64,000 nt of DNA from Micromonospora echinaurantiaca (GCF_900090235.1 NZ_LT607750.1:1500501-1564500); one strand, 5' to 3'. Positions 1 through 9,170 are shown, counted from the first letter of the stretch. The notes: generated from the letters alone by a model not told the origin. Made by a program: numbers and translations.

Positions 1-793
1 CGGAGAGGACCGTCGCGGTCCAGAGCAGGGCGAGGAACAGCGCCATGGCGCCGACCAGCAGGATCCCGGTTCCGCCCGGCTCGGCGGCCGGGTCCTCGCT
101 GCGCGCCATGAGTTCGTCGATCCACGGGCCCTCGAAGGTGGCGAGGACCGGCAGGCTGAGCGCGATGATCAGCTTGGCGAGTACCCAGCGGTGCTTGATC
201 AGCCCCCAGGGCGTGCCGAGCGACACCACCACACCGGTGATGATCGCCAGGAAGACGCTCGGGATCGCCAGCGCGATGTTGAAGGTGTCCATCAGCACGT
301 AGGCCCCGTGCCGCACCTCGTGCCGGTCCGTGGTCACCCCCACGATCGACAGCACGAGCATCGCCAGGGAGACGCCCAGCCAGCCGACGCCGATGCCGAT
401 GTGCAGGGTCAGCCACACCTTGCGGGCCACCCGTCCGAGCCGCGGGAAGCGCGGCTTCAGCCCGACCGCGATCATCGTCGACAACAGCATGCCGAGCCAC
501 GGCACCTGGTGGGCGAGCAGGAAGAGGAACTGCGCGGGAAGGAAGAGCAGGTGGAAGACGATCAGGATCCGCCGGGCGGGTGCGGCGCTCGCCGCGCGGC
601 CGAGCGCGAACCAGCTGCCGAAGGAGAGCACCGCGGCGGCCGCGTACCCCACCGTGCCGGCGGTCTGGAACAGGGGATGGTGGGCGTCCTGCCGCAGCGT
701 GATCAAGGCCCCCGCGACGAGGGCGAAGACCCCGAAGGCGACCTGCAGGTTTCTGGGGCCGACCGATCGGCCGAGCCGTTCGCGGATGAGCAT
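1..793 (-). CDS. Multi-spanning membrane protein (DUF2269-like), 3' end cut by window edge
   Basis: The minus strand reads open from an ATG at 793 to the window edge (about 264 codons, C-terminus missing). It has roughly seven hydrophobic helices separated by short charged loops. A helix with LHIGIGVGWLGVSLAML followed by a segment like FNIALAIPSVFLAIITG resembles the DUF2269 family of small integral membrane proteins of unknown function; that assignment is from memory of the family pattern only. There is no strong Shine-Dalgarno before the ATG and no better in-frame start upstream. It is divergent from the two-component system at 937, with a 143-nt intergenic region between. Function unknown. 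Confidence 0.6.
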   Translation of the reverse strand, partial: MLIRERLGRSVGPRNLQVAFGVFALVAGALITLRQDAHHPLFQTAGTVGYAAAAVLSFGSWFALGRAASAAPARRILIVFHLLFLPAQFLFLLAHQVPWLGMLLSTMIAVGLKPRFPRLGRVARKVWLTLHIGIGVGWLGVSLAMLVLSIVGVTTDRHEVRHGAYVLMDTFNIALAIPSVFLAIITGVVVSLGTPWGLIKHRWVLAKLIIALSLPVLATFEGPWIDELMARSEDPAAEPGGTGILLVGAMALFLALLWTATVLS

Positions 794-936
794 GCGACCA
801 GCGTCGCCGGTCGCACCGGGCCAGGGCGTCGGCCGATCCGGGAGCGCGGATCGTTGGATCGGCTGTGAATTACCGGGGTCGCGTACAACTTTCTGCTGAC
901 GCGAACACCACCGCGAGTGCCTAGCCTGGGAGCACG

Positions 937-2106
937 ATGACCGCGCACGACCCGCACCCGGCGACGCCGTGGTCCCGCCGCCCGGTGACCGACACGGCGG
1001 TGGCGCTCGTCGTCGCGGTGCTCACGGCGACCGGCGAGTTCGGCACCGACTTCTTCGGGCCGACGCTCGCCGGGCTCGACGACGGCGTCCCGCCGCTGTG
1101 GCTCGGCCTTCCGCTCGCCGTCGGAGTCGGGCTGCTGACCAGGTGGCGGCGCCGGCTTCCGGTGATCGTGCTGGCGGGGGCGCTGCTGGCCAACGCCCTC
1201 GTGCCGGCGCATGCGGCCGTCGCGGTCGCGCTGTACACGCTGGCCGAGCGCACCACCGCCTGGCCCAAGGTCACCGCCGGTACGCTGGCGTCCGCCGTCC
1301 TGGTGGGCGTCCCGCTCTGGTGGTTCGCCGGAGCCGACGGCGCGGTCCCGATCAGCATGGCGGTGTGTGTCGCGCCGGCGCTGCTGGGCATGTACGTCGG
1401 CACCCGGCACGAACTGGTGGAACGCATCCGGGAGCGGGCGGAACGCATCGAACGTGAGCAGCAGCAGCGCGTCGCCCGGGCCCGCAGCGACGAACGGGCC
1501 CAGATCGCCCGTGACATGCACGACCTGGTCACGCACCGGGTCTCCTTGATGGTGCTGCAGGCCACCGCCCTGGAGGTGGCCAAGGGCGAGGAAGCGGTCG
1601 CCATCGGAAAACAGCTCGGAGCGACCGGCCGCGAGGCACTGGCCGAACTCCGCTCCCTGGTGGCGGTCCTGCGCAACGACGACGACGCCCCGCTCGCTCC
1701 GCACCCGGGGCTCGCCGAGCTGGACGGCCTGATCGAGGAGTCCCGACAGGTTGGCATCCCTGTCACCCTCGACGTGGCGAGCCCGGCGGGGGAACGGCCC
1801 CCGCTGCTCGTGGAGCACACGGCCTACCGGTTCGTCCAGGAGGCGCTGACCAACGTGCACAAGCACGCACCGGGGGCACCGACCCGGGTGCGGGTCCAGC
1901 AGACCCCGCACCTGCTGCGGCTGTCGGTCAGCAACGGCCGGGGGCGGCCGGTCACCGATGCGTCGCTGCCGGCCGGCGGCCACGGGCTGCTCGGGCTCGC
2001 GGAGCGGGTGCGGCTGGTCGGCGGCGAGTTCACCGCGGGCCCCACCGCCGACGGCGGCTTCGAGGTGACCGCCGAGGTGCCGATCTTCCGGTGGGAGGAC
2101 CGATGA
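937..2106 (+). CDS. Sensor histidine kinase, NarL/DesK type
   Basis: 389 aa. Four to five N-terminal membrane helices (about residues 18-150) lead to a short coiled linker rich in Glu/Arg (157-185), a HisKA_3 dimerisation box with ERAQIARDMHDLVTH, whose His195 is the likely phosphorylated residue, and a HATPase domain. The N-box region is FVQEALTNVHKHA and the G-box is GHGLLGLAERV. No extracytoplasmic sensor domain is visible, so the signal is probably perceived by the membrane region. A GGGAG sits just upstream of the ATG. The stop overlaps the start of the response regulator by 4 nt (ATGA), so the two are almost certainly co-translated as a two-component system. Confidence 0.92.
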   Translation: MTAHDPHPATPWSRRPVTDTAVALVVAVLTATGEFGTDFFGPTLAGLDDGVPPLWLGLPLAVGVGLLTRWRRRLPVIVLAGALLANALVPAHAAVAVALYTLAERTTAWPKVTAGTLASAVLVGVPLWWFAGADGAVPISMAVCVAPALLGMYVGTRHELVERIRERAERIEREQQQRVARARSDERAQIARDMHDLVTHRVSLMVLQATALEVAKGEEAVAIGKQLGATGREALAELRSLVAVLRNDDDAPLAPHPGLAELDGLIEESRQVGIPVTLDVASPAGERPPLLVEHTAYRFVQEALTNVHKHAPGAPTRVRVQQTPHLLRLSVSNGRGRPVTDASLPAGGHGLLGLAERVRLVGGEFTAGPTADGGFEVTAEVPIFRWEDR

Positions 2107-2771
2107 CCTCTCCAGCCGGCCCGATCAAGGCCCTGATCGTCGACGACGAGTGGATGGTGCGTTCGATGCTGCGCACCATCATGGAGGCGGCGCCGGACAT
2201 CACGGTGACGGGGGAGGCGTCCGACGGCGTCCAGGCCGTCGACCTCGCCCGGACGCTCCGGCCCGACGTCGTCCTCATGGACATCCGGATGCCGCGGGGC
2301 GACGGGCTGGCGGCGACCGAGCGGATGGCACGGCTCGACCCGCCGCCGTACGTGGTCGTGCTCACCACCTTCGACCTCGACGAGTACGTGCACACCGCGC
2401 TCCGCAACGGCGCCGTCGGGTTCCTGCTGAAGGACGCGTCGGCCGACGACATGCTCGCCGCGGTGCGCAGCGCGGCGCGGGGCGACGCGATGATCTCCCC
2501 GCGCGTCACCCGCCGGCTGCTCCGGACGTTCGCCGAGCCGACCCCGGACCGGCACCGCGACGCCGAGCGGCGGCTCGCCGTCCTCACGGGGAAGGAACGC
2601 GAGGTGCTGGTCGCTGTCGGCGGCGGTCTGTCGAACACCGAGATCGCCGCCACGCTCTACATGAGCGAGGCGACGGCGAAGACCCACGTCAGCCGGATCC
2701 TCGCGAAGCTGGGCCTCGCCAACCGGGTGCAGGCGGCCATCCTGGCGCACCAGGCCGGCCTGCTCGACTGA
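2103..2771 (+). CDS. LuxR/NarL-family response regulator
   Basis: 222 aa from the ATG that overlaps the kinase stop. An earlier in-frame ATG exists at 2091, but the ATGA overlap makes 2103 the better start. The receiver domain (about 1-125) shows the acidic pair D14-D15 and phosphoacceptor D60 in VVLMDIRMP, with the conserved Lys in FLLKDAS. The C-terminal LuxR HTH (about 155-222) contains LTGKEREVLVAVGGGLSN and the recognition-helix region EATAKTHVSRILAKLG. It is the partner of the kinase before it. Targets cannot be deduced from the sequence. Confidence 0.93.
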   Translation: MTSPAGPIKALIVDDEWMVRSMLRTIMEAAPDITVTGEASDGVQAVDLARTLRPDVVLMDIRMPRGDGLAATERMARLDPPPYVVVLTTFDLDEYVHTALRNGAVGFLLKDASADDMLAAVRSAARGDAMISPRVTRRLLRTFAEPTPDRHRDAERRLAVLTGKEREVLVAVGGGLSNTEIAATLYMSEATAKTHVSRILAKLGLANRVQAAILAHQAGLLD

Positions 2772-2773
2772 TC

Positions 2774-2802
2774 CCCGGCCCGGCCCGGCCCGGCCCGGCC
2801 CG
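2774..2802. repeat. CCCGG pentanucleotide tandem repeat
   Basis: Five perfect copies of CCCGG plus a partial sixth directly after the response regulator stop. The repeat lies in an untranslated spacer before the RibD-like reductase gene. It could fold back or slip during replication; no function is evident. Confidence 0.9.
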
Positions 2803-2915
2803 TGCGCCGATCGTTGTCTCTGGCGCAACGATGGTTGCCGGAACCGTCGTTGATCGTCATCCCGCGGTCACGCAAGGTTGTTGTCGTACCCCCGCACAGC
2901 GCAAAGGACGACGAC

Positions 2916-3461
2916 GTGACGTACCGGAAGATCGTGGCTGGCCTGTTCATCTCGGCCGACGGCGTGGTGAGCGCACCCGAGCAGTGGACGTTCCAGCACA
3001 TGACCGAACAGGCCACGGCGGCGATCGGCGCGATGATCGCCGACGCCGACACCCTGCTGCTGGGCCGCCGCACCTACCAGGAGTTCGCCGGGTACTGGGC
3101 AACCCAGACCGGCCCGATGGCCGACGCCCTCAACGGCATCCGCAAGCTGGTGGCCTCCACGACGCTGACCGTGGCCGACTGGACCAACAGCGAACTGCTC
3201 GACGGCGACCTCGTGCGGCGGATCACCGAACTCAAGGCCGCCCCCGGCCGCAACATCAACATCTCCGGCAGCGTCTCGGTCGTCCAGACCCTGTTCGAGG
3301 CCGGGTTGATCGACCACCTGCACCTGATGACGTTCCCCGTCGTGCTCGGCGGCGGAACCCGGCTGTTCCCGGCGGACGGCAAGCGCGTCGCCATGAACCT
3401 CGAGGACTCCACGACGTTCGACAGCGGCGTCGTGCACCTGCACTACCGGATCGGAGGCTGA
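2916..3461 (+). CDS. Dihydrofolate reductase-fold (RibD C-terminal-like) protein
   Basis: 181 aa. The open frame begins further upstream, but GTG 2916 has AAGGA about 8 nt before it and gives the family N-terminus. The sequence follows the RibD_C/DHFR-like pattern: ADGVVSAPEQW, then LLLGRRTYQEFAGYW, then NINISGSVSVVQTLFEAGLIDHLHLMTFPVVLGGG with the typical C-terminal GTRLFP. Such proteins are cytoplasmic NAD(P)H-dependent reductases of mostly unknown substrate in actinobacteria. The DUF4287 gene follows after 3 nt, so the two are probably one operon. Confidence 0.85.
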   Translation: MTYRKIVAGLFISADGVVSAPEQWTFQHMTEQATAAIGAMIADADTLLLGRRTYQEFAGYWATQTGPMADALNGIRKLVASTTLTVADWTNSELLDGDLVRRITELKAAPGRNINISGSVSVVQTLFEAGLIDHLHLMTFPVVLGGGTRLFPADGKRVAMNLEDSTTFDSGVVHLHYRIGG

Positions 3462-3464
3462 CCA

Positions 3465-3755
3465 ATGTCGTTCCAGGCGTACCTCGATGCCATCGAGGAC
3501 AAGACCGGCAAGACCCCCCGTGCCCTCGTCGACGAAGCCAAGCAGCGCAACTTCGACGCGGCCGACGTGAAGTCCGGCGTGATCGTCGACTGGCTGAAGA
3601 GCGAGTACGGCCTCGGGCGTGGGCACGCGATGGCCCTGGTCCACGTGATCAAGAAGGGGCCGACGATCAGTACGAAGCACGTCGGCTCGACCGGTGTACA
3701 CCGCGACGCCACCGACACCCTGTGGCTCGACGGCAAGGCCAGCCGCCCGACCTGA
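3465..3755 (+). CDS. DUF4287 domain protein
   Basis: 96 aa. The N-terminus FQAYLDAIEDKTGKTP and the central GLGRGHAMALVHVIKKG match the small DUF4287 family, cytoplasmic proteins of unknown function often found beside stress or DHFR-like genes in actinobacteria. The C-terminal third (HVGSTGVHRDATDTLWLDGK) is also family-like. It starts 3 nt after the reductase stop and ends just before the convergent ltrA gene. Confidence 0.8.
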   Translation: MSFQAYLDAIEDKTGKTPRALVDEAKQRNFDAADVKSGVIVDWLKSEYGLGRGHAMALVHVIKKGPTISTKHVGSTGVHRDATDTLWLDGKASRPT

Positions 3756-3783
3756 CACCGACGTCAGTTGCGGTGCCGCAGGC

Positions 3784-4998
3784 TCAGAACGGCGGGGCGG
3801 CCGCCTCCGGTGGGCCGCCCCGTGCCCGGCGGGCGTCGGCCACCGCGACCGTCGCCAGCAGCACGGCGGCCACCCCCGAGGCCACCAGCGACGCGGCGTG
3901 TAGCAGGACCGGGATCGACCCCAGCAGGACGAGGGCCACGACCCACCGGGACGGCGACACCCGGCCGAAGACCTCGTACTCGAACCGGGCCCGGCCGGCG
4001 AGGAAGAGCACCGGCCCGCCGAGCACCATCGCCAGCCAGGCCACCTCCGGGCGGTCCAGGGGATGTTCGATGACCAGTTCGTAGCCGATCGCCGTGGCGG
4101 TCAGCCCGATCACCATCACCAGGTGGGTGTCCGCCGCGGACCGGCCGATCGCGGCCGGCTGCCGGGCCTGGGCGACCGCGTGGCCGAGGATCTGCCCGGC
4201 GCGCTGCACGTAGATCCGCCAGAGCACGATCGAGGTGGCCAGCGCCACCCCGAAGGCCACCATGCGCGTGCCGTAGTACGGGCCGGGGCTGTAGGCGAAG
4301 CCCGCCACCAGGATCGTCTCGCCGAGCGCGATGAGGAAGAACTGCTGGTACCGCTCGGCCAGGTGCTCGCCGCCGATGTCCCACTTGGAGACGGTGGAGC
4401 GGCCCAGCCCCGGCACCGGCCACCCGAACCGGCCGGCAAGGTACTCGACCGCGAGCGCGGTGGTCCAGAGCAGCGCCTGCGGGTTGGTCGGCAGCAGCGC
4501 CCCGACGATCCAGAGCGTCCCGGTCGCGGCGAACACCACCGCCATCCGCACCTTCAACCGGCGGTACGGGTGCCGGCCCAACGCGAGCACCAGGATCAGC
4601 GGACGGGAGACCTGCGCGACCACGTACGCCACGGCGAACATCAGCGCGGTGTCGGAGAACGCCCGCGGGATCGCCACCCCCATCACCATGCTGGCCACCA
4701 GGGCGGTGATGACGATGCACTGCAACCAGAAGTGGTGGGGGTCGTACCGGCTGGTCGTCCACGCGGTGCCCTGCCACACCCACCACAGCGCCAGGAGCAG
4801 CAGCAGCGTCTTGGCGCCCCCGGTGACCGCGTCCCAGCCCTGCGCGCCGCCCGGCTCCAGCGCCAAGTCCTCGAACGCCCGGGCCGAGATCCGGGTCAGC
4901 GCGAAGACGTAGACCAGGTCGAAGAAGAGCTCGAGGAAGGTCGCCCGACCGGCGGCGCCGGGCGAGGGCAGCAACCGTCCACCGCCCTGGGCGGCCAT
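3784..4998 (-). CDS. Low temperature requirement protein A (LtrA) family membrane protein
   Basis: 404 aa with about eleven hydrophobic helices. Family marks are ATFLELFFDLVYVFALTRIS near the N-terminus, the RYDPHHFWLQ loop after the second helix, and GEHLAERYQQFFLIALGETIL in the middle. LtrA was named from a Listeria mutant that cannot grow in the cold; the biochemical role is unknown. The gene is divergent from the LLM oxidoreductase (132-nt intergenic region) and convergent with the DUF4287 gene. Confidence 0.88.
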   Translation of the reverse strand: MAAQGGGRLLPSPGAAGRATFLELFFDLVYVFALTRISARAFEDLALEPGGAQGWDAVTGGAKTLLLLLALWWVWQGTAWTTSRYDPHHFWLQCIVITALVASMVMGVAIPRAFSDTALMFAVAYVVAQVSRPLILVLALGRHPYRRLKVRMAVVFAATGTLWIVGALLPTNPQALLWTTALAVEYLAGRFGWPVPGLGRSTVSKWDIGGEHLAERYQQFFLIALGETILVAGFAYSPGPYYGTRMVAFGVALATSIVLWRIYVQRAGQILGHAVAQARQPAAIGRSAADTHLVMVIGLTATAIGYELVIEHPLDRPEVAWLAMVLGGPVLFLAGRARFEYEVFGRVSPSRWVVALVLLGSIPVLLHAASLVASGVAAVLLATVAVADARRARGGPPEAAAPPF

Positions 4999-5130
4999 GG
5001 TCAGCCCGCCCCGCCGTCACACACGCCCATCCCGCAGTCGTAGCACCGGCACCCGCCCGCCCGTCCGGCAACCGGGAAACCGGCGGGCGGAATCTTGATC
5101 CGGGTCGCGCCGAGCGGGCACGATCGACCG

Positions 5131-6144
5131 GTGACGAAGCGATGGGGAATGACGGTGCCGCTCGGTGGGATCCCGCTGGCCGACCACGCGGCGGTCTACG
5201 CCGCCCTCGACCGGGCCGGGTTCACCGACGTCTGGTCCGCGGAGGTGAACGGGGCCGACGCGTTCACCCCGCTGGCGCTCGCCGCCGCCTGGCAGCCCCG
5301 GCTGCGCCTGGGCACCGCGATCACCCCCGCCTTCACCCGGGGGCCCGGGTTGCTGGCGATGAGTGCCGCCGCCCTCGCCGACGCCGCGCCCGGCCGGTTC
5401 GCCCTCGGCATCGGCGCCTCCTCACCGGTGGTGGTGGGCGACTGGAACGCCGTCCCGTACACCGAGCCGTTCCGCCGCACCCGGGACGTGCTGCGCTTCC
5501 TGCGCGCCGCGCTGGCCGGCGAGACGGTGGACGGGGCGTACGACACCTTCACCGTGCGTCGGTTCACCCTGGAGCGGCCGCCCGCTACGCCGCCGCCGGT
5601 GCTGCTCGCCGCGCTGCGCCCCGGCATGCTGCGGCTGGCCGCGGCCGAGGCCGACGGCGTCATCCTCAACTGGCTGGCCGCCGACGACGTGCCGCGGGCG
5701 CTCGGCGCCACCGGGCAGCGGCGGCCGGGGTTCGAGGTGGTCGCCCGGATCTTCGTCTGCCCCACCGAGGACGCCGCGCACGCCCGCGCCCTGGGCCGCC
5801 GGCTGATCACCAGCTACCTCACCGTCCCGGCGTACGCCGAGTTCCACCGCTGGCTGGGCCGGGAGGAGGTGTTCGGGCCGATGTGGCGGGCCTGGGCGGC
5901 CGGTGACCGGCGCGGCGCCGGCGCCGCGGTGCCCGACGAGGTGGTGGACGCGCTGGTGCTGCACGGCTCCCCCGAGCGGTGCCGGGACCAGGTCGCCCGC
6001 TACGCCGACGCCGGGGTGGACGTGCCGGTGCTGGCGCTGCTGCCCACCCCCGAACTGGCCGCCGGCGGCGCCGCGGCGCTGGCCGATCTCATCGGCCGGC
6101 TCGGCCCCGCCCGGGTCGCGGCGCACGGCGGGTGGGAGAGCTGA
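5131..6144 (+). CDS. LLM-class F420-dependent oxidoreductase
   Basis: About 338 aa from GTG 5131. The frame also extends to TTG 5095, and ATG 5149 is a third option. The luciferase-like TIM-barrel pattern is clear: an N-terminal strand with MTVPLGG, GFTDVWSAEV, then RLRLGTAITPAFTRGP, GRFALGIGASSP and FRRTRDVLRFLRAALAGE, ending with HGSPERCRDQVARYADAGVDVPVL. Members use coenzyme F420 or FMN to reduce or oxidise small organic substrates. The SDR gene starts 1 nt after its stop, suggesting a short two-gene operon. Confidence 0.85.
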   Translation: MTKRWGMTVPLGGIPLADHAAVYAALDRAGFTDVWSAEVNGADAFTPLALAAAWQPRLRLGTAITPAFTRGPGLLAMSAAALADAAPGRFALGIGASSPVVVGDWNAVPYTEPFRRTRDVLRFLRAALAGETVDGAYDTFTVRRFTLERPPATPPPVLLAALRPGMLRLAAAEADGVILNWLAADDVPRALGATGQRRPGFEVVARIFVCPTEDAAHARALGRRLITSYLTVPAYAEFHRWLGREEVFGPMWRAWAAGDRRGAGAAVPDEVVDALVLHGSPERCRDQVARYADAGVDVPVLALLPTPELAAGGAAALADLIGRLGPARVAAHGGWES

Positions 6145-6145
6145 G

Positions 6146-6937
6146 GTGAACCTGACCGACCGGATCGCCGTGATCACCGGTGGGGCCGGCGGGATCGGCT
6201 CCGCGCTGGCCCGCCGGTTCGCCGCCGAGGGCGCCGCCGCCGTGGTGGTGGCCGACCTCGACGCCGACGCCGCCGACGCGGCCGCCGCCGGCATCGGCCC
6301 GGTCGCCCACGCCGCGGCCGTCGACGTCACCGACGAGGAGCAGGTCCGCGCGCTGGTCGCCGACACCGAGCGGCGGTACGGCCGGATCGACCTGTTCTGC
6401 GCCAACGCGGGCGTGGCCACCGGCGGGGGAGTGGAACTACCCGACGCCGACTGGGACCGCGCCTGGCGGGTGAACGTGCTCGCCCACGTCTACGCCGCCC
6501 GGGCGGTGCTGCCCGGGATGCTGGCCCGGGGTGGCGGCTACCTGCTGGCCACCTGCTCGGCGGCGGGCGTGCTGACCGCTGTCGGCGACGCCCCGTACAC
6601 CGCCACCAAGCATGCCGCGGTCGGCTTCGCCGAATGGCTCGCGGTCACCTACCGCGACCAGGGCCTGCGGGTCAGCGCGCTCTGCCCGCAGGGGGTGGAC
6701 ACCCCGATGCTCGCCGACGGGCTGGCCGCCGGGCACCTGGGGGCGCGGGTGATCGCCGCCTCCGGGGCGGTGCTCAGCCCGGACCAGGTGGCGGACGCGG
6801 TGATCGCCGGGCTGGCCGAGGAGCGGTTCCTCATCCTGCCGCACCCCGAGGTCGCCGGGTACGCCCGCCGCCGCGCCGAGGACCCCGACGGCTGGCAGGC
6901 CGGCCTGCGCAAACTCGTCCGCCGGCTGCGCGGCTGA
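6146..6937 (+). CDS. Short-chain dehydrogenase/reductase
   Basis: 263 aa from GTG 6146, next to the LLM gene stop. Classical SDR motifs are present: the cofactor loop TGGAGGIG near residue 11, NAG in FCANAGVA, the catalytic Ser in ATCSAAG and the YTATK catalytic Tyr-Lys pair. An acidic residue after the second strand (VVADLDAD) suggests NAD(H) rather than NADP(H). Substrate unknown; pairing with the F420-type enzyme suggests sequential redox steps on one metabolite (inference). Confidence 0.9.
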   Translation: MNLTDRIAVITGGAGGIGSALARRFAAEGAAAVVVADLDADAADAAAAGIGPVAHAAAVDVTDEEQVRALVADTERRYGRIDLFCANAGVATGGGVELPDADWDRAWRVNVLAHVYAARAVLPGMLARGGGYLLATCSAAGVLTAVGDAPYTATKHAAVGFAEWLAVTYRDQGLRVSALCPQGVDTPMLADGLAAGHLGARVIAASGAVLSPDQVADAVIAGLAEERFLILPHPEVAGYARRRAEDPDGWQAGLRKLVRRLRG

Positions 6938-6982
6938 GGCGCCCACCGCCCCGGCTTGTGTCACGACGGCACACTGCACCCC

Positions 6983-7501
6983 ATGGAGGCTGTCCTCGGT
7001 TCACTCGTCGGAGGGGTGCTCGCTATCGCCGGTGGTCTGCTGGTGGCGCTGGCGACCGTCCGCCATGAACGCCGCCGGTGGCAACGGGACGCGGAGCTGA
7101 AGGCCGCCATCGACCTGCTGTCGGCGTTGCAGTCCCTGGTGCGGCGGTTGATGAACCTGGCGTACCTGGAGGACAAGCGCGGCGACGAGGCGGCGGCGGC
7201 GATGGCGGACTACCGGGAGGCGACGATCGCCTGGAACAGCGCGATGTACGCGGTGCTGCTGGTCGGGTCGCCGGCCAGCACCGCGCTGGTGCCCGACCTC
7301 GACCGCGAGGTCGACCGGTTGTGGGAACGCGCGATGGCCCGCCGGTGGACCCGCGCGGAGTTCCGCGAGGAACGCAAGTCCCTCGGCCAGCTCGCCGCCC
7401 GCTACCTGGCCACCAACCGCACCCTGTCGGGGCACGACGGGATCGCGCTGCGCTCGCTGTGGACCTGGGACGAGTCGCCCGCCGCGGTCACGGATCGCTG
7501 A
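6983..7501 (+). CDS. Hypothetical protein with one N-terminal membrane helix
   Basis: 172 aa from ATG 6983; the open frame upstream of it is not protein-like. Residues 4-25 form one hydrophobic helix (LGSLVGGVLAIAGGLLVALA), followed by a basic stretch RHERRRWQRD and a long cytoplasmic helical domain. No family was recognised. The form resembles small single-pass proteins with a coiled cytosolic tail. Confidence 0.6.
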   Translation: MEAVLGSLVGGVLAIAGGLLVALATVRHERRRWQRDAELKAAIDLLSALQSLVRRLMNLAYLEDKRGDEAAAAMADYREATIAWNSAMYAVLLVGSPASTALVPDLDREVDRLWERAMARRWTRAEFREERKSLGQLAARYLATNRTLSGHDGIALRSLWTWDESPAAVTDR

Positions 7502-7554
7502 GTCCGGCCGGCCGGCGCGGTGTCGCCCCGGTCGCGGCTGCTTCCACGGCCGCC

Positions 7555-7971
7555 TCAGCCACCCGGGCAGCGGGTGTCACCGCCGCTGCGCTCCTGACAG
7601 ACGGTGGGCGCCGGTGGCGGGGGAGGTGGCGGGTTCTGCATGCGGTACGCGTCCGCGGCCACCGGCGCGACGAGCGCGCCGAGCACGATCGCCACTGCCA
7701 GGCAGACCGCTCCGGTGCGGACCAGGCGACCGGTGAACGCGGCGACGGCGACGACGATCGGCCCGCCCACCGCCACCAGGGCCAGCAGCAGCGTCGCCCG
7801 GGCTGCTTCCCGTTCCGCCGACCGGGTTCCTTGGCCGGAGTGCTGGTCCGCCCAGCCCGCCAGGCCGATGCCGAACCACCACCACAGCGTCGCGAGTACT
7901 GCGACCACCCAGGCCAGCGTGAGGAGAGCGACGGTGGTCGGAGCCCAGCGGGACGTGGCGGTCGACGTCAT
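7555..7971 (-). CDS. Small membrane protein with proline-rich tail
   Basis: 138 aa from ATG 7971; the longer frame to 8040 is less likely because the upstream part is Arg-rich and shadow-like. Three hydrophobic helices (about 13-33, 56-77 and 83-106) precede an Ala-rich segment and a run of prolines (NPPPPPPPAP) before a short tail with two Cys (TVCQERSGGDTRC). No family recognised. It is divergent from the beta-lactamase gene. Confidence 0.6.
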   Translation of the reverse strand: MTSTATSRWAPTTVALLTLAWVVAVLATLWWWFGIGLAGWADQHSGQGTRSAEREAARATLLLALVAVGGPIVVAVAAFTGRLVRTGAVCLAVAIVLGALVAPVAADAYRMQNPPPPPPPAPTVCQERSGGDTRCPGG

Positions 7972-8171
7972 GGCGCGACGATAGGGTCGCTCACCGCCGG
8001 CCCGCCTGAGTGCCGGTACCCAGCCCGACCGGCACGACACCGCGTCCTCTCAGAATCGTCGGATGGCGATGCCTGAGCAACGGATGTGCTGCCGGTCACA
8101 CGGGGGCGCCGGCGGCTCCTCGTCCGCCGCCGGATGCAACCGGCCCGAGCGGGTCGCGCGTGTACCCGACG

Positions 8172-9170
8172 ATGGAAACCTCGACCAGGCCCTCCGAACG
8201 GCTGCTCCAACCGGAAACCCGCGACGGCTCACCACGACCGACCACCACTCGCCGCGCCTTCCTGGCGATGGCGGCCGCGCTACCCGTCGCCGGCTGCGCC
8301 ACCACCCCCGCGGCCGGCCCCACCGAAGCCGCTTCCGCCACCACCGCACCTGCCACGGCCAGCCCCGCCGCCACCCCGCCAGACCACCCACACCACCGGC
8401 TGACCGAGCTGGAGCGCCGGTACGACGCGCGCCTCGGCGTGTACGCCCTCGCCACCGGCACCGGCACGACGATCGCCCACCGGGCCGACGAACGGTTCGC
8501 GTTCTGCTCCACCTTCAAGGGCCTGGCCGCGGCGGCCGTGCTGCACGCCAACCCGCTGTCCCACCTGGACACGGTCGTCCGGTACACCGAGCACGACCTG
8601 ATGAAGAGCTCCGCCATCACCCGGCGGCACGTCGCCACCGGGATGACGATCCGCCAGCTCTGCGACGCCGCGGTCCGCTACAGCGACGGCACCGCCGGCA
8701 ACCTCCTGCTGCGCGACCTCGGCGGCCCGGCCCGACTGACCGCGTACCTGCGCGGCCTGGGCGACCCGGTCACCCGGATGGACCGCATCGAGCCGGACAT
8801 CGTGACCGCCATCCCCGGCGACCCCCGCGACACCACGTCACCCCGCGCCATCGGCGCCGACTACCAGCAGATCGTGCTGGGCGACGCCCTGCCACCCGAC
8901 AAGCGCGCCTTCCTCCGCGGCCTGCTGGAACGCAACGCCACCGGCGCGGGCGCCCGACGCGTCCGGGCCGGCGTACCGAAGGGCTGGACCGTGGCCGACA
9001 AGACCGGCACCGGCGACTACGGCACCCTCAACGACATCGCCCTGGTCTGGCCACCGGGCTCGGCGCCGCTGGTCATCTCGATCATGTCCAGCAAGGCCAC
9101 CCGCGACGCCGCGTACGATCAGGCACTCATCGCCGAGGCCGCCGCCTACGTGGTGGCCACCCTCACCTGA
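8172..9170 (+). CDS. Class A beta-lactamase, lipoprotein form with atypical omega loop
   Basis: 332 aa from ATG 8172. The N-terminus has twin arginines (TTTRRAFLAMAAALP) followed by a lipobox PVAGC with Cys42, so it is probably Tat-exported and lipid-anchored, with a Thr/Ala/Pro linker (about 43-75). Catalytic motifs: S113-T-F-K116, S171-D-G173 (the SDG variant known from mycobacterial BlaC rather than SDN) and K277-T-G. In the omega loop Glu (E207, Ambler 166) is present in RIEPDIVTA, but the position equal to Asn170 is Val211. It should acylate beta-lactams; deacylation may be altered. The D,D-carboxypeptidase gene follows 81 nt downstream. Confidence 0.88.
   Translation: METSTRPSERLLQPETRDGSPRPTTTRRAFLAMAAALPVAGCATTPAAGPTEAASATTAPATASPAATPPDHPHHRLTELERRYDARLGVYALATGTGTTIAHRADERFAFCSTFKGLAAAAVLHANPLSHLDTVVRYTEHDLMKSSAITRRHVATGMTIRQLCDAAVRYSDGTAGNLLLRDLGGPARLTAYLRGLGDPVTRMDRIEPDIVTAIPGDPRDTTSPRAIGADYQQIVLGDALPPDKRAFLRGLLERNATGAGARRVRAGVPKGWTVADKTGTGDYGTLNDIALVWPPGSAPLVISIMSSKATRDAAYDQALIAEAAAYVVATLT

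Noticed and set aside
703..1983. Long minus-strand frame across the histidine kinase
   Set aside because: Shadow of the kinase gene; Arg/Gly/Pro-rich with no domain pattern, whereas the plus frame has full kinase motifs.
2150..4084. 644-codon plus-strand frame
   Set aside because: Runs across three real genes in a different frame; composition is Arg/Pro/Gly shadow type.
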